Positions 43,112 through 55,560 are shown, numbered from the stretch's first letter. The stretch: 64,000 bases of DNA from an uncultured SAR86 cluster bacterium (GCA_902542325.1 CACBUE010000006.1:1-64000); one strand, 5' to 3'. Notes: generated from the sequence alone by a model not told the origin. Made by a program: numbers and translations.

Positions 43112-43207
43112 TTTTTTCCCCTTATCATTTATATAAATACTATTTTGGTGTATTATAAATCTTAGTTATAACGTTTTATTATCAATTTTGTAAATCATAG
43201 AGATATA

Positions 43208-43217
43208 TAACTAGTTA
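43208..43217. promoter_or_regulatory. Palindrome in the acd-lysR divergent region
   Basis: TAACTAGTTA, a perfect 10-bp palindrome, within the 149-bp gap between the acyl-CoA dehydrogenase and LysR genes. LysR proteins bind such dyads near their own start. The match is suggestive only in AT-rich DNA. Confidence 0.33.
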
Positions 43218-43260
43218 GTCTATAAGACTCAGTTAATTCTGCAAAAAAATCTAATCCAAT

Positions 43261-44169
43261 ATGAAAATTAAAGATACAGACCTAAATTTATTCATAGCAT
43301 TTGATGTCATCTACACAGAAAGAAACTTGACTAAGTCTGGACAGGTTCTTGGTATAACACAACCTGCTGTGAGTAATGCGTTGGCAAGGTTAAGAGACCT
43401 TTTTAACGATGAGTTATTTATAAGAACATCAAGAGGAATGATTCCAACACCTGTTGCAAATCAATTGATTGGAGATATAAGAAACGCTTTATCGTTGATA
43501 CAGAATACAATTTCTGTAAGTGAAAAGTTTGATCCCTCAACTGCAAACATGACTTTTAAAATTTCAATTGGTGATACCTCAGAATATAGACTTCTTCCTT
43601 TATTGATCAAAGAGCTTGCAAAGATAGCTCCTAAGGTAAAAGTCGAGACCTACCTCACTGCAAGAAAAGATGCTCCTAGAGAACTTGCTTCAGGTGCAAT
43701 AGATTTTAGCATTGACCCTCCCCTTCAAAGTGATCAACATCTCAAACATGAAAAAATATATCAAGAAGATTATGTGATGATCGTAAGAAAAGATCATCCA
43801 ATTCTAAAAAAACAAAAAATTACTATAGAAGATTATTTAGATCTATCACATATCCATATTTCAAACAGAAAGACTGGGATGGGTCATGTAGATATGACTT
43901 TATACAAATTGGGTTTAAGTAGGGATATATATTTAAGAGCTCAACACTTCCTAGTGGCACCTTACATTGTTGAACAGTCAGATATGGCCATAACGACCAC
44001 AAAAGGATTTGCCGTTGATAGAAATCTAGCTTGGCGAGAATTACCTTTTGATATTGACCCACTGGTTTTGCATCTATATTGGCATGAAAATAATGACAAC
44101 GAGTCCTCATCAAAATGGATGAGAGATTTAATGCTAAAAACTTACGGAAAACTGCAACAAGTAAATTAA
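43261..44169 (+). CDS. LysR-family transcriptional regulator
   Basis: 302 residues. The N-terminal winged helix is LNLFIAFDVIYTERNLTKSGQVLG continuing TQPAVSNALARLRDLF (about 8-65), followed by a periplasmic-binding-protein-like effector domain (about 90-295). The N-terminus is of the NodD/NahR/LeuO type. It is divergent from the acyl-CoA dehydrogenase gene, its most likely target. The effector is unknown. tRNA-Leu follows on the other strand. Confidence 0.9.
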   Translation: MKIKDTDLNLFIAFDVIYTERNLTKSGQVLGITQPAVSNALARLRDLFNDELFIRTSRGMIPTPVANQLIGDIRNALSLIQNTISVSEKFDPSTANMTFKISIGDTSEYRLLPLLIKELAKIAPKVKVETYLTARKDAPRELASGAIDFSIDPPLQSDQHLKHEKIYQEDYVMIVRKDHPILKKQKITIEDYLDLSHIHISNRKTGMGHVDMTLYKLGLSRDIYLRAQHFLVAPYIVEQSDMAITTTKGFAVDRNLAWRELPFDIDPLVLHLYWHENNDNESSSKWMRDLMLKTYGKLQQVN

Positions 44170-44173
44170 CTAT

Positions 44174-44258
<85 letters not shown>

Positions 44259-44297
44259 GAGAGCGATCATTATAGGCATACAATTGAAGAATGTAAC

Positions 44298-44975
44298 CTA
44301 TTCGTTTTCAGCCTGCGATAGAGCTAACTCCAGATCATTAAGCTGCTCTCTTAGATTAAGTAATGATTGATTTACCTGAACGCGATATGCATTGAAGGAG
44401 TCAATACTTTCCTCAATATCTGCCAATCTATCTGATCCTGCTTCATTAGGAGTAATATCATCAAAGTTATCTAGCTGACTATTAATATTATCTTGAATAT
44501 TTTTAATCCTAGCTAAATCAAGTGTTAGAGCTCTTTGTTGAGCGGATAAAACTTCGTCTTTTTTGTCGATGCTTTCAATTTTCTCATTCAAAATTTCAAT
44601 TGAAGTTAGATTTTCAGATATATTTTTTCTATTTCTCTTATTGCTAAGATCCCATAATTTTCTTACTTCTTTATTAACAAACTTCAAATCTGCATCGACT
44701 TCTTCAGATAAGGTATTTATCTGTTGATCCTTTTGAGCGAGCCTTTCTTCCAAAACACTAATTCTTTCTACAAAATTTTGCCCGGCTTGTTGTTGATTCC
44801 CTGAGGTATTAAAAAACCACAAGAATAAAATTATTAAACCGATTGAATTCAATATAAGAATCAAAGAGGAGAATAAAAAACCTCCTACACCCGTTTTTCT
44901 CGTTCTTCTATTTGAGGACAAATCTGGTCTTTCAGGTTTTATGTCCTTTTTTTCTTCACTAAGATTTTGATTCAT
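44298..44975 (-). CDS. Membrane-anchored coiled-coil protein, unknown
   Basis: 225 residues: a basic cytoplasmic N-terminus, one transmembrane helix (about 32-55) and a long heptad-patterned region (about 65-220) rich in Leu, Glu, Lys and Asn. No enzymatic motif. The layout recalls envelope-spanning coiled-coil proteins of cell division or tetrapyrrole operons (HemX-like), but I cannot assign it. Promoter expected in the 108-bp gap before the divergent ACAD operon. Confidence 0.62.
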   Translation of the reverse strand: MNQNLSEEKKDIKPERPDLSSNRRTRKTGVGGFLFSSLILILNSIGLIILFLWFFNTSGNQQQAGQNFVERISVLEERLAQKDQQINTLSEEVDADLKFVNKEVRKLWDLSNKRNRKNISENLTSIEILNEKIESIDKKDEVLSAQQRALTLDLARIKNIQDNINSQLDNFDDITPNEAGSDRLADIEESIDSFNAYRVQVNQSLLNLREQLNDLELALSQAENE

Positions 44976-45083
44976 AGTTCCTTAATTTGCTCTTTCATTC
45001 TATTTGATCGCATATACAATAGATTCTAAAATAGAGTTTAACAATTAATCTAAAATAGAATTAGATCTAAATAGAGGAATATT

Positions 45084-46187
45084 ATGAATTTTGAATTTTC
45101 TGCTGATCAAATGCAATTAAAAGATATTGCTAGAAAATTTCTTGAAAAAGAAGAATCAGTTAAAAGAGCTAGAAATGTACTAGAAGGTGAAGCATCTTAT
45201 GATGAAGATCTCTGGTCTCAAATCATCGAAATGGGTTTCACCGCTACTGCAATTCCTGAAGAATATGGCGGACTAGGATTAGGATACTTGGAGTTATGTG
45301 TTATTGCTGAAGAGCTTGGAAGAAGCTTAGCTCCAACTCCCTTCTCTTCAAGTGTGTACCTGGCATCTGAAGCCATAATAAACTTTGGGGATGAATCGTT
45401 GAAACAATCTTTTCTTCCTGGCCTTGCATCAGGAGAAAAAATAGGTGCTTTTGCTCATAGTGAAACCAATACATCACCTACAGAAGCTAATATCAACTGC
45501 TCTTTTTCCAGTGGAACTTTATCAGGTACAAAAATTGCTGTAGCTGACGGAGATGTTGCAAATACTTTTATAGTGACAGCTAATAACGGTTCAGGTGTAA
45601 GCCTCTATTTAGTTGACAGCACAGCTGATGGCATACAAATAGAACCTCAATCTACTTTAGATCCTTCAAGATCTCATGCCTCTATCACTTTTAGTAATAC
45701 TCCTGCAACTGAACTTAAATCAGACTGGTCAGATGTTTTAAGTTTACTTGATAGAGCAGCTGTTTTATTTTCCTTTGAGCAATTAGGAGGTGCAGAGGCT
45801 TGTATGGATATGGCGAAGGAATACGCTATGGGAAGATATGCATTTGGAAGATCTATCGCTTCCTTCCAAGCAATAAAGCATAAGCTAGCAGACATGTTTA
45901 TAGCTGTTGAACTTGCTCGTTCAAATTGCTACTACGGAGCTTGGGCGTTAAGTACCGATGCTCCAGAATTGCCCACTGCTGCTGCTACTTGTCGCGTAAG
46001 TGCAAGTCAAGCCTTTCATGAGTGCTCGAAAGAAAATATTCAAACTCATGGAGGTATGGGTTTTACTTGGGAATTTGACTGTCATCTCTACTATAGAAGA
46101 TGTCGTCAACTTGCTGCCAATATAGGTAGCCAATCAATTTGGAAAGATAAACTAATCGGTTCTTTAGAAAGAGCCAATCAAATATAG
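45084..46187 (+). CDS. Acyl-CoA dehydrogenase, small subunit-like
   Basis: 367 residues, AGAGGA ribosome site. N-terminal ACAD domain (DQMQLKDIARKFLEKEE; FTATAIPEEYGGLGLGY), a middle domain lacking the usual TEP motif (GAFAHSETN), and a C-terminal FAD domain with YAFGRSIASFQAIKHKLADM and QTHGGMGFTWE. Such degenerate ACADs pair with a second subunit as heteromers, as in steroid side-chain FadE pairs. The next ACAD gene is 9 bp away. Confidence 0.87.
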   Translation: MNFEFSADQMQLKDIARKFLEKEESVKRARNVLEGEASYDEDLWSQIIEMGFTATAIPEEYGGLGLGYLELCVIAEELGRSLAPTPFSSSVYLASEAIINFGDESLKQSFLPGLASGEKIGAFAHSETNTSPTEANINCSFSSGTLSGTKIAVADGDVANTFIVTANNGSGVSLYLVDSTADGIQIEPQSTLDPSRSHASITFSNTPATELKSDWSDVLSLLDRAAVLFSFEQLGGAEACMDMAKEYAMGRYAFGRSIASFQAIKHKLADMFIAVELARSNCYYGAWALSTDAPELPTAAATCRVSASQAFHECSKENIQTHGGMGFTWEFDCHLYYRRCRQLAANIGSQSIWKDKLIGSLERANQI

Positions 46188-46196
46188 GAGAAAGAT

Positions 46197-47426
46197 ATGG
46201 ACTTTAATGATACTCCCGAAGAAGCTAAATTTAGAAAAGAAGCTTACGAGTGGCTTGCATCAAATGCTGAGCTTAAAGAAGGACCAAAAGATAGTTGGAG
46301 AGCCTCATCAGAAGAAGAAGGCCTAAAGCAGGTCAAAGTATGGCAAAAGAAACTTCATGAAGGTGGCTGGGCATGTCTTCACTGGCCTAAAACATATGGT
46401 GGCAGAGAATCAACTCCTATAGAGAGGGTGATATGGGGCCAAGAAGTCTCGAAATTCAAAGTACCTGGAGGCTATCTTGAAATTGGTCAAGGAATGGCTG
46501 GACCAGTAATGATGATGTATGCAACTGAGGAACAAAAAGAAAGGTATCTACCTCCTCTGGCTACCGGCGAAGAAATCTGGTGTCAACTTTTCAGTGAACC
46601 AGCTGCAGGATCAGATGTGGCAGGTATCAAAACTAAAGCCGAACTGGACGGGGACACTTGGACTATTAACGGACAAAAGGTTTGGACTTCCGGTGCTCAC
46701 TTTAGTGATTACGGAATACTTGTAACCAGAAGTGATCCTTCTGCACCTAAGCACAAAGGTTTAACTTTCTTTTTTGTAGATATGAAATCTCCAGGAATAG
46801 AGGTGAAGCCAATAAAACAAATTTCCGGTGGTGCTAATTTCAATGAAGTCTATTTCACAGATGTGAAAATACCTGATAGTCAAAGACTTGGGGCTGTAGG
46901 AGAAGGCTGGAAAGTATCTCTTACTACTTTAATGAATGAAAGATTGGCTGTTGGTGATGCCTCGGGACCTGATTTTGAAGAAGCGTTTTCTCTAGCCAGA
47001 GGACAAGACCTAAATGGCAAATTAGCTATCGAGAATGATTCGGTCAGAGAAAAGCTAGCTGATTGGTATTGTCAACAGAGTGGATTGAAATATGCAAAGT
47101 ATAGAAATATTTCAGCGCTATCAAGAGGTGAAACACCTGGACCACAATCATCTATAACTAAAATAGTAAGTGGAAATAAACTTCAAGAAATTGCTAATTT
47201 TGGTTTAGATATGCTTGATTCTGCAGGTATTTTGAGATCAGATGAAGAAGGTGCTGAGCAATCTATGTATCAATATGGATTTTATGGTGCCGCTGGAATA
47301 AGAATTGCCGGTGGTACAGATGAGATTCTTAAAAATATTATTTCAGAACAGGTACTTGGTATGCCTCAAGACATGAGAGCAGATAAAGGACTACCTTTTA
47401 ACGAAATACCTACAGGAAATAAGTAG
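46197..47426 (+). CDS. Acyl-CoA dehydrogenase, partner subunit
   Basis: 409 residues, GGAG ribosome site. The motifs are complete: WCQLFSEPAAGSDVAG, KVWTSGAHFSDYG and the C-terminal IAGGTDEILKNIISEQVLGM. With the preceding, degenerate ACAD it probably forms a heterotetramer of the type known for cholate and steroid side-chain degradation. A strong terminator hairpin follows 15 bp after the stop. Confidence 0.89.
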   Translation: MDFNDTPEEAKFRKEAYEWLASNAELKEGPKDSWRASSEEEGLKQVKVWQKKLHEGGWACLHWPKTYGGRESTPIERVIWGQEVSKFKVPGGYLEIGQGMAGPVMMMYATEEQKERYLPPLATGEEIWCQLFSEPAAGSDVAGIKTKAELDGDTWTINGQKVWTSGAHFSDYGILVTRSDPSAPKHKGLTFFFVDMKSPGIEVKPIKQISGGANFNEVYFTDVKIPDSQRLGAVGEGWKVSLTTLMNERLAVGDASGPDFEEAFSLARGQDLNGKLAIENDSVREKLADWYCQQSGLKYAKYRNISALSRGETPGPQSSITKIVSGNKLQEIANFGLDMLDSAGILRSDEEGAEQSMYQYGFYGAAGIRIAGGTDEILKNIISEQVLGMPQDMRADKGLPFNEIPTGNK

Positions 47427-47441
47427 AGAGAAAAATATCAG

Positions 47442-47485
47442 AAAAGGCGCAAACTCTTTTTTATATTCTGAGTTTGCGCCTTTTT
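47442..47485 (+). terminator. Strong intrinsic terminator of the ACAD operon
   Basis: Stem AAAAGGCGCAAACTC / GAGTTTGCGCCTTTTT with a 13-nt loop, followed by T-rich sequence. It overlaps the region that also encodes the conserved N-terminus of MnmC in another frame. Confidence 0.85.
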
Positions 47486-47526
47486 CTTTAAAAAATAATA
47501 CCCTTTTCTCAAAAGAATTTGATGAT

Positions 47527-49239
47527 TTGTACTCTTCTGTTAAGGGTGCAGTTGCCGAATGTAATCATGTATTTATAAAAGGTAATAATCTCAACGAAAG
47601 GTTTGAAAACCTTGGAGAAAATTCTAAGTTTTATATTGGTGAAATAGGTTTTGGTATCGGAATTAATTTTTTAACCACATGTAAGAGTTGGTTGAATCAC
47701 ACAAAGCAAAATCAGGTTTTAGAGTTTTACTCGTTTGATAAATACTTATTCAGATTAAGTGATTTTAAAAAATTAAATGTTTCTTGCCCGGATCTTAAAG
47801 AATATATTTCAGAATTAGAACTTAGTTATCCAAGAAATATTCAAGGTGTTCAAAAAATATCATTATTTGATGGAAGAATTATTCTTAATTTGATAATTGG
47901 AGAGATTGATAGTACTCAAGAATATATTAAATTAATGAATAAAGTTGATGCATGGTTTCTTGATGGATTCTCTCCTTCAAAAAATCCTGATCTTTGGTCA
48001 AAAAAGCTATTTAAGTGTATTCATAAATCTTGTCATGAAAAAACTACATTTTCTACCTATACGTCATCTGGATTAGTTAAAAATAATTTAACCGAATCAG
48101 GTTTTACTCATAATAGAGAAGAGGGATTTTCAGAAAAAAGGCATATGCTTAAAGGTACTGTCGATACACAACTAAAAAAGAATACTTCTAATACTAAAGT
48201 AGCAGTTATAGGATCTGGAATAGCAGGATGTATATTGAGTTACACACTTGCCAAAAAAGGGATAGAAGTTGATTTGTATGAAAAGTCTGACAATATTTGT
48301 TCGGGTGCGTCTTCACATGAGCTACTCGTTACCTATCCTAGACTTTCTGCCCACGACACTTCTTTTGGTTCTTTCACTCTCCATTCATATATCTTTGCAA
48401 CAAATTTTTATAAACGGTTAAAAACAGATGCATGGAAAAGAACAGGAGTTATTATCCTTAACCATGATGCAGCTAGTGAAAAGAGACAATCATCTCTTCT
48501 TGAAAAAAGAGCAGATGGCGAGATCTATCGATTTATTGATCCTGATGAAGCATCTGACATCTCAGGAATAGACATTAAATTTAATGGGCTTATCTATGAA
48601 GATGCAGGATATATTCTGCCTGAGGAGATGTGTAAATTTCTTATAGAATCTCCAAAAATAAATGTTTTTACTTCTTCTCGTATAAAAAACATAACAAAAA
48701 ATAGAGAAAGTATTAATTTGAATATTGAAAAACAAGAATTTGAATACCAGAATGTTTGCTTATGTACGGGCAGCGATACTACTGAGATTTTCGATATTGA
48801 TGGTATCGGTATAAAAAGAGGTCAAGTAACCCACATTGAAAGTCTAGATAGTGTTTCAAAAATCAAATTACCTATTTGCGCAAAGGGATATATTTCACCT
48901 CGAGTAAATAATATTCATCTAGTCGGCTCAAGTTATAGCGATAGTGAAGATACTGATTTATCTGAAGATGAGCATTTATATAATCTGAATAACTTAAAGC
49001 TAGTAATAGATGAAGAAATGAATGTGGTCTCAGGACAAACTGGTCACAGAGCAGTTTCTAAAGACCATATGCCTGTTGTGGGAAAGAAAAATGGTATCTA
49101 CATTAATACCTGCCACGGCTCGAGAGCGTCTGTTACTGCTCCTATTAGTGCTGAAATTATTGCCAATATGATTGTAGGAGAGGCACCACCTTTGATGGGC
49201 AGAGAATTAGAGTCTTTATCGCCTGAAAGGTTTAATTAG
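47527..49239 (+). CDS. mnmC: Bifunctional tRNA mnm5s2U synthesis protein MnmC
   Basis: Two-domain enzyme finishing mnm5s2U34 in tRNA. The N-terminal methyltransferase (about 1-215; YIGEIGFGIGINFL, DAWFLDGFSPSKNPDLW) and the C-terminal FAD oxidase (VAVIGSGIAGCILSY; GQTGHRAVSKDHMPVVG) are both intact. The first standard start is TTG at 47527. However, the frame is open upstream and encodes the family-conserved APFSLKNN...FSKEFDDLYSS, so the true protein starts near 47437-47475 with a non-standard codon. No ATG or GTG exists there. Confidence 0.87.
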   Translation: MYSSVKGAVAECNHVFIKGNNLNERFENLGENSKFYIGEIGFGIGINFLTTCKSWLNHTKQNQVLEFYSFDKYLFRLSDFKKLNVSCPDLKEYISELELSYPRNIQGVQKISLFDGRIILNLIIGEIDSTQEYIKLMNKVDAWFLDGFSPSKNPDLWSKKLFKCIHKSCHEKTTFSTYTSSGLVKNNLTESGFTHNREEGFSEKRHMLKGTVDTQLKKNTSNTKVAVIGSGIAGCILSYTLAKKGIEVDLYEKSDNICSGASSHELLVTYPRLSAHDTSFGSFTLHSYIFATNFYKRLKTDAWKRTGVIILNHDAASEKRQSSLLEKRADGEIYRFIDPDEASDISGIDIKFNGLIYEDAGYILPEEMCKFLIESPKINVFTSSRIKNITKNRESINLNIEKQEFEYQNVCLCTGSDTTEIFDIDGIGIKRGQVTHIESLDSVSKIKLPICAKGYISPRVNNIHLVGSSYSDSEDTDLSEDEHLYNLNNLKLVIDEEMNVVSGQTGHRAVSKDHMPVVGKKNGIYINTCHGSRASVTAPISAEIIANMIVGEAPPLMGRELESLSPERFN

Positions 49240-49760
49240 AAATTATTGAGAACCTCTTGGATTAAAGAATCTACACCAGCTTGATCATATTTATCACTCG
49301 CTCTTTTAAATCTAGTGAAGGCATACCACACAACATCATCAGTCTTTGTATCATGAAATCTAATTGATATTTCATCTTTTTCTGACCTGATAAAACGTTG
49401 GTCCCTCGAATCCAGGTATCCGTATCGATAATAACCATAGCCTCCAAGGTCTGTTGATCTTTCTATTTCTCTCATTGTGCCAATATAAAATCTCACTGTT
49501 ATATCGGCTTTGTCAGACTTATTAAGTCCTTTTTGAGTTAATACAGAGTCCAACGATCTTGCAATTCTTTGAATAAGAATAGGGTTTATGCTGATCATCT
49601 CATCTTGATCATCAAGAGACGGCGCAACGATCGAGTAAGATTTATAAGCAGACAGGTCATACTGTGAATCAGAGTCAGATTGAACAACGAGAGAGCTAGC
49701 GCATGAGGCAAGAAATGACAAGACAACTACACTAATAGATATTTTTATTTTATGTTTCAT
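49236..49760 (-). CDS. DUF4136 lipoprotein
   Basis: 174 residues. Lipobox FLASC at about residue 20. The mature domain matches DUF4136 (YDLSAYKSYSIVAP; ADITVRFYIGTM; VWYAFTRFKR). Outer-membrane-associated lipoprotein of unknown function, common in gammaproteobacteria. Overlaps the 3' end of mnmC by 4 bp (convergent) and lies 9 bp after the transglycosylase gene. Confidence 0.82.
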   Translation of the reverse strand: MKHKIKISISVVVLSFLASCASSLVVQSDSDSQYDLSAYKSYSIVAPSLDDQDEMISINPILIQRIARSLDSVLTQKGLNKSDKADITVRFYIGTMREIERSTDLGGYGYYRYGYLDSRDQRFIRSEKDEISIRFHDTKTDDVVWYAFTRFKRASDKYDQAGVDSLIQEVLNNF

Positions 49761-49769
49761 ATGTAAATT

Positions 49770-50372
49770 TTAGAAAAAAATGAATCTTCTTCCTAATTTC
49801 TTTTTGCAGCTGTTGTATTGTACTTGATACCTATCAGCTTGTCTTTGTACTTTATCTGCCACTGATAAAAGCCATGGCTTAGTTCTATAACTTCCCCTTT
49901 TATATCCGCCTCGCCCTTCATGATATGCCAAATATAGAGCCCTAGCATTTGTTACTGATATACCCAATTGCTTATGAGTCTTGTAATTGTACCACCCAAC
50001 AAAATCGACTGAATCTTCAAAATCATTCCTACTAACAAACCACCCCCCTCGGTCATTTAGGTACATCTCCCAAGTGCCGTCAACTGCCTGGGCATAGCCT
50101 CTAGCACTTGTGACTCTTTTCCAGGGGATAAAACCTAAAAGCTTTCTTCTTTCTGGTCGTGCGTCAGCCCTGAAGCTTGATTCTTGCTTAATAATAGCCA
50201 TTGAAACAGGGACTGGAATTTTCCATCTTTTCTCAGTCTTTTTTGCAGCTTTATACCAGCTGTATCTTTCTTTAAAAATCTTACAAACGTCTGTGGTAGT
50301 GCTTGGAGGGCTATTTGATGCACAAGCATTCAATATTATTAAAATGAAAATACTAATCAATATTTTATACAT
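49770..50372 (-). CDS. SLT-domain lytic transglycosylase lipoprotein
   Basis: 200 residues with lipobox ILNAC (Cys17). The lysozyme-like SLT domain has catalytic Glu in AIIKQESSFRADA, then SARGYAQAVDGTWEMY and the YLAYHEG strand. It cleaves peptidoglycan glycan strands to 1,6-anhydro-muropeptides at the outer membrane. It follows ligA directly. Confidence 0.86.
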   Translation of the reverse strand: MYKILISIFILIILNACASNSPPSTTTDVCKIFKERYSWYKAAKKTEKRWKIPVPVSMAIIKQESSFRADARPERRKLLGFIPWKRVTSARGYAQAVDGTWEMYLNDRGGWFVSRNDFEDSVDFVGWYNYKTHKQLGISVTNARALYLAYHEGRGGYKRGSYRTKPWLLSVADKVQRQADRYQVQYNSCKKKLGRRFIFF

Positions 50373-53056
<2,684 letters not shown>

Positions 53057-53060
53057 CATA

Positions 53061-55529
53061 TTAACTTGCAGCCATTTCCACAGCTTGATCCACATCAACT
53101 GCTACCATTCTAGAAACTCCGGGCTCTTGCATTGTAACTCCCATAAGATGCTTACTTTTTTCCATAGAAATCTTATTGTGAGTGATGTATACAAACTGGA
53201 CTCTCTGAGACATTTCCTCAACAAGGTCGATAAATCTCATGGTATTGAGATCATCTAAAGGCGCATCTACCTCATCAAGAAGACAAAAAGGGGCTGGATT
53301 AAGTTCAAAAAAAGCGAAGACAGTAGCTATAGCAGTGAGTGCTTTCTCACCACCTGATAATTGAGAAACGCTTGCATTCTTTTTTCCTGGTGGTCTTGCA
53401 GTAATTCCTATTCCACAAGAGAGTAAATCATCTCCCAGCATCACCAATTCAGCATGACCTCCCCCAAATAATTTTGGGAAAGAAAGAGATAGACTTTTGT
53501 TCAATTTATCAAAAGTATCTTTAAAAGTGGTACGAGTCTCTTTATCGATTTTAGTTATAGCTCTTTCTAGAGTTTCAAGAGCTTCCATAAGTTCTTTATG
53601 TTGCTCATCAAGTAATGTCTTTCTTTTTAACTCTTGATCATATTCTTCCATTGCTACTAGATTTATTGCACCCAATCTAGAAATCTTTAATTCTATTTGC
53701 TCTAATTCAGCAGCATAATTCTCAACTGTTTTGTCTTCGTCTAAATCTTCTTTTATTTTTGAGAGATTTCCATTTAAACCAACAACTTGTGATTCAATAT
53801 TTTCTTGTTCAATCTTAGAGGCTTGTCTGTCTAACCTAAGATTTTCTAACAATTCTCTAAGTGTTATTGCGGCTTGCTCTTTCTCGATCTTTTCTCTTTC
53901 TATGTTATGAATAGAGGCATTACATTCTTCAATATCTTTCCTTGATTGTAGTAATTTATCCTCAACCTTGAGTCTATCTGATAAAAGTGAATCTAGCTTA
54001 TTTTGTATTTCACTGATTGGCTCTTTCAATTCATTCAACTCTTCTTCAAGTTTAGAATTTTCTTTTTTTAGATCATGCATCTTCCCATCTAAATGAGATC
54101 CTTCAGAATTAAGTGAAGCAAGTTCTGCCTGTAATTCAGCATACTTATCAGTTTTATCAATTAAGTTTATTCTTTGTTGCTTCGCACCTTCAGATGCATT
54201 AATCAAAAAATCTTGCGTCAACTTAGTTAACTTTACAGGTTCAGATTCTAGGTTACTTATCTCCTTCCTAATAGAATCTACCTTTGCAAATACATCTTCT
54301 ACTGATTCTTTTTTAAATAACTTGGATTGTATATTTTCAACAGCAGTAGAAAGATCTACTATTAAGTTTTTAGTTTGAGTTATAAATACCAGCCAAGAGC
54401 CTTCTATTTTCTTGGCCTCAACTTTATTAGATTCCTCATCACCCGACTCTTTAAGAAACTCTAATTCCTTTTCAATATTAATGAGTTTTTTCTGAGCAGA
54501 CGATTTATTTTCCTCAAGATTTTGTAAATCCTTAGATCGTGCATCAATAAGTATTGAATTAGTGGAAATTTTTTCATTTATTTCATTAACTTTGTCTTTT
54601 CTAAGAGAAATATCTTGTTCTGTTCTAGATATATCGGCACCGAAACTATAAAACTCTTGTTGAACTTTATCTAATGCAGTCTGTAGCTCAATTTGCTTTG
54701 CCCTTAGTTTAATAATCTCGCTATCAGATGTATTTTTTTCAGAATTTATCTCTTCGACTTTGAGTTCCTGATTCTTAACTTCCTGTTCTTTTACTATTAA
54801 TGCTGATGAAACATCTCTCCATTTAGAGCCTAAAAGTATTAATTGAGCTTGCGTCTCATCTTTTCTTAGCTCATGGTATTTTTCTGCAGCCTTGGCTTGT
54901 CTCTGGAGTTTAAATAATAATCTCGTAATCTCTTCCCTCAAATCATCTAATCTTGATAAATTTTCTTTAGTTCTTTTTATTCTTGATTCAGTTTCTTTTT
55001 TTCTCTCAAGGTATCGTGAGATGCCGGCTACTTCTTCTATGTAACCTCTCATTTCTTCAGGTTTAGCGCTAACTAATTGCGATATCATCCCTTGTTCGAT
55101 AATTGCATAAGATCTAGGTCCTAATCCTGTGCCTAAGAAAACATCAGTAATATCTTTTTTTCTGCAGCTTGTTCCGTTTAAATAGTAGTTAGATTGACCA
55201 TCTAATTCTAAGCTTCGCCTTACAGAAATTTCACTATAACTTGAGAATTCTCCACCTATACGTCCCTCTTTATTGTCAAAAAATAATTCTACTGAAGCTT
55301 TTGAGACTGGTTTTCGTGAAGAGGAACCATTGAAAACTACATCAGTCATAGAATCACTTCTTAAATTTTTTGCTGAACTCTCGCCAAGAACCCATCGAAC
55401 GGCATCGATAACATTAGATTTCCCACAACCGTTTGGGCCAACAATGCATGACATACTTGATGGAAAGCTAACAGAAGTTGGATCAACGAAAGATTTGAAG
55501 CCAGAAAGCTTGATAGAATTGAGTCTCAT
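53061..55529 (-). CDS. smc: Chromosome segregation protein SMC, short and apparently hingeless
   Basis: SMC ATPase of 822 residues. The N-terminal head has GPNGCGKS (31-38), the C-terminal head LSGGEKALTAIA and CLLDEVDAPLDD. Two coiled-coil arms of about 200 residues each join at a region (about 360-470) that shows no recognisable SMC hinge. The usual bacterial length is about 1150-1200 residues. The frame is uninterrupted and the ATPase motifs are complete, so it is likely functional. Upstream of zipA (4-bp gap), as in other gammaproteobacteria. Confidence 0.9.
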   Translation of the reverse strand: MRLNSIKLSGFKSFVDPTSVSFPSSMSCIVGPNGCGKSNVIDAVRWVLGESSAKNLRSDSMTDVVFNGSSSRKPVSKASVELFFDNKEGRIGGEFSSYSEISVRRSLELDGQSNYYLNGTSCRKKDITDVFLGTGLGPRSYAIIEQGMISQLVSAKPEEMRGYIEEVAGISRYLERKKETESRIKRTKENLSRLDDLREEITRLLFKLQRQAKAAEKYHELRKDETQAQLILLGSKWRDVSSALIVKEQEVKNQELKVEEINSEKNTSDSEIIKLRAKQIELQTALDKVQQEFYSFGADISRTEQDISLRKDKVNEINEKISTNSILIDARSKDLQNLEENKSSAQKKLINIEKELEFLKESGDEESNKVEAKKIEGSWLVFITQTKNLIVDLSTAVENIQSKLFKKESVEDVFAKVDSIRKEISNLESEPVKLTKLTQDFLINASEGAKQQRINLIDKTDKYAELQAELASLNSEGSHLDGKMHDLKKENSKLEEELNELKEPISEIQNKLDSLLSDRLKVEDKLLQSRKDIEECNASIHNIEREKIEKEQAAITLRELLENLRLDRQASKIEQENIESQVVGLNGNLSKIKEDLDEDKTVENYAAELEQIELKISRLGAINLVAMEEYDQELKRKTLLDEQHKELMEALETLERAITKIDKETRTTFKDTFDKLNKSLSLSFPKLFGGGHAELVMLGDDLLSCGIGITARPPGKKNASVSQLSGGEKALTAIATVFAFFELNPAPFCLLDEVDAPLDDLNTMRFIDLVEEMSQRVQFVYITHNKISMEKSKHLMGVTMQEPGVSRMVAVDVDQAVEMAAS

Positions 55530-55560
55530 ATATGTAATTCCTTTAGGGGGTAAGAAACCA

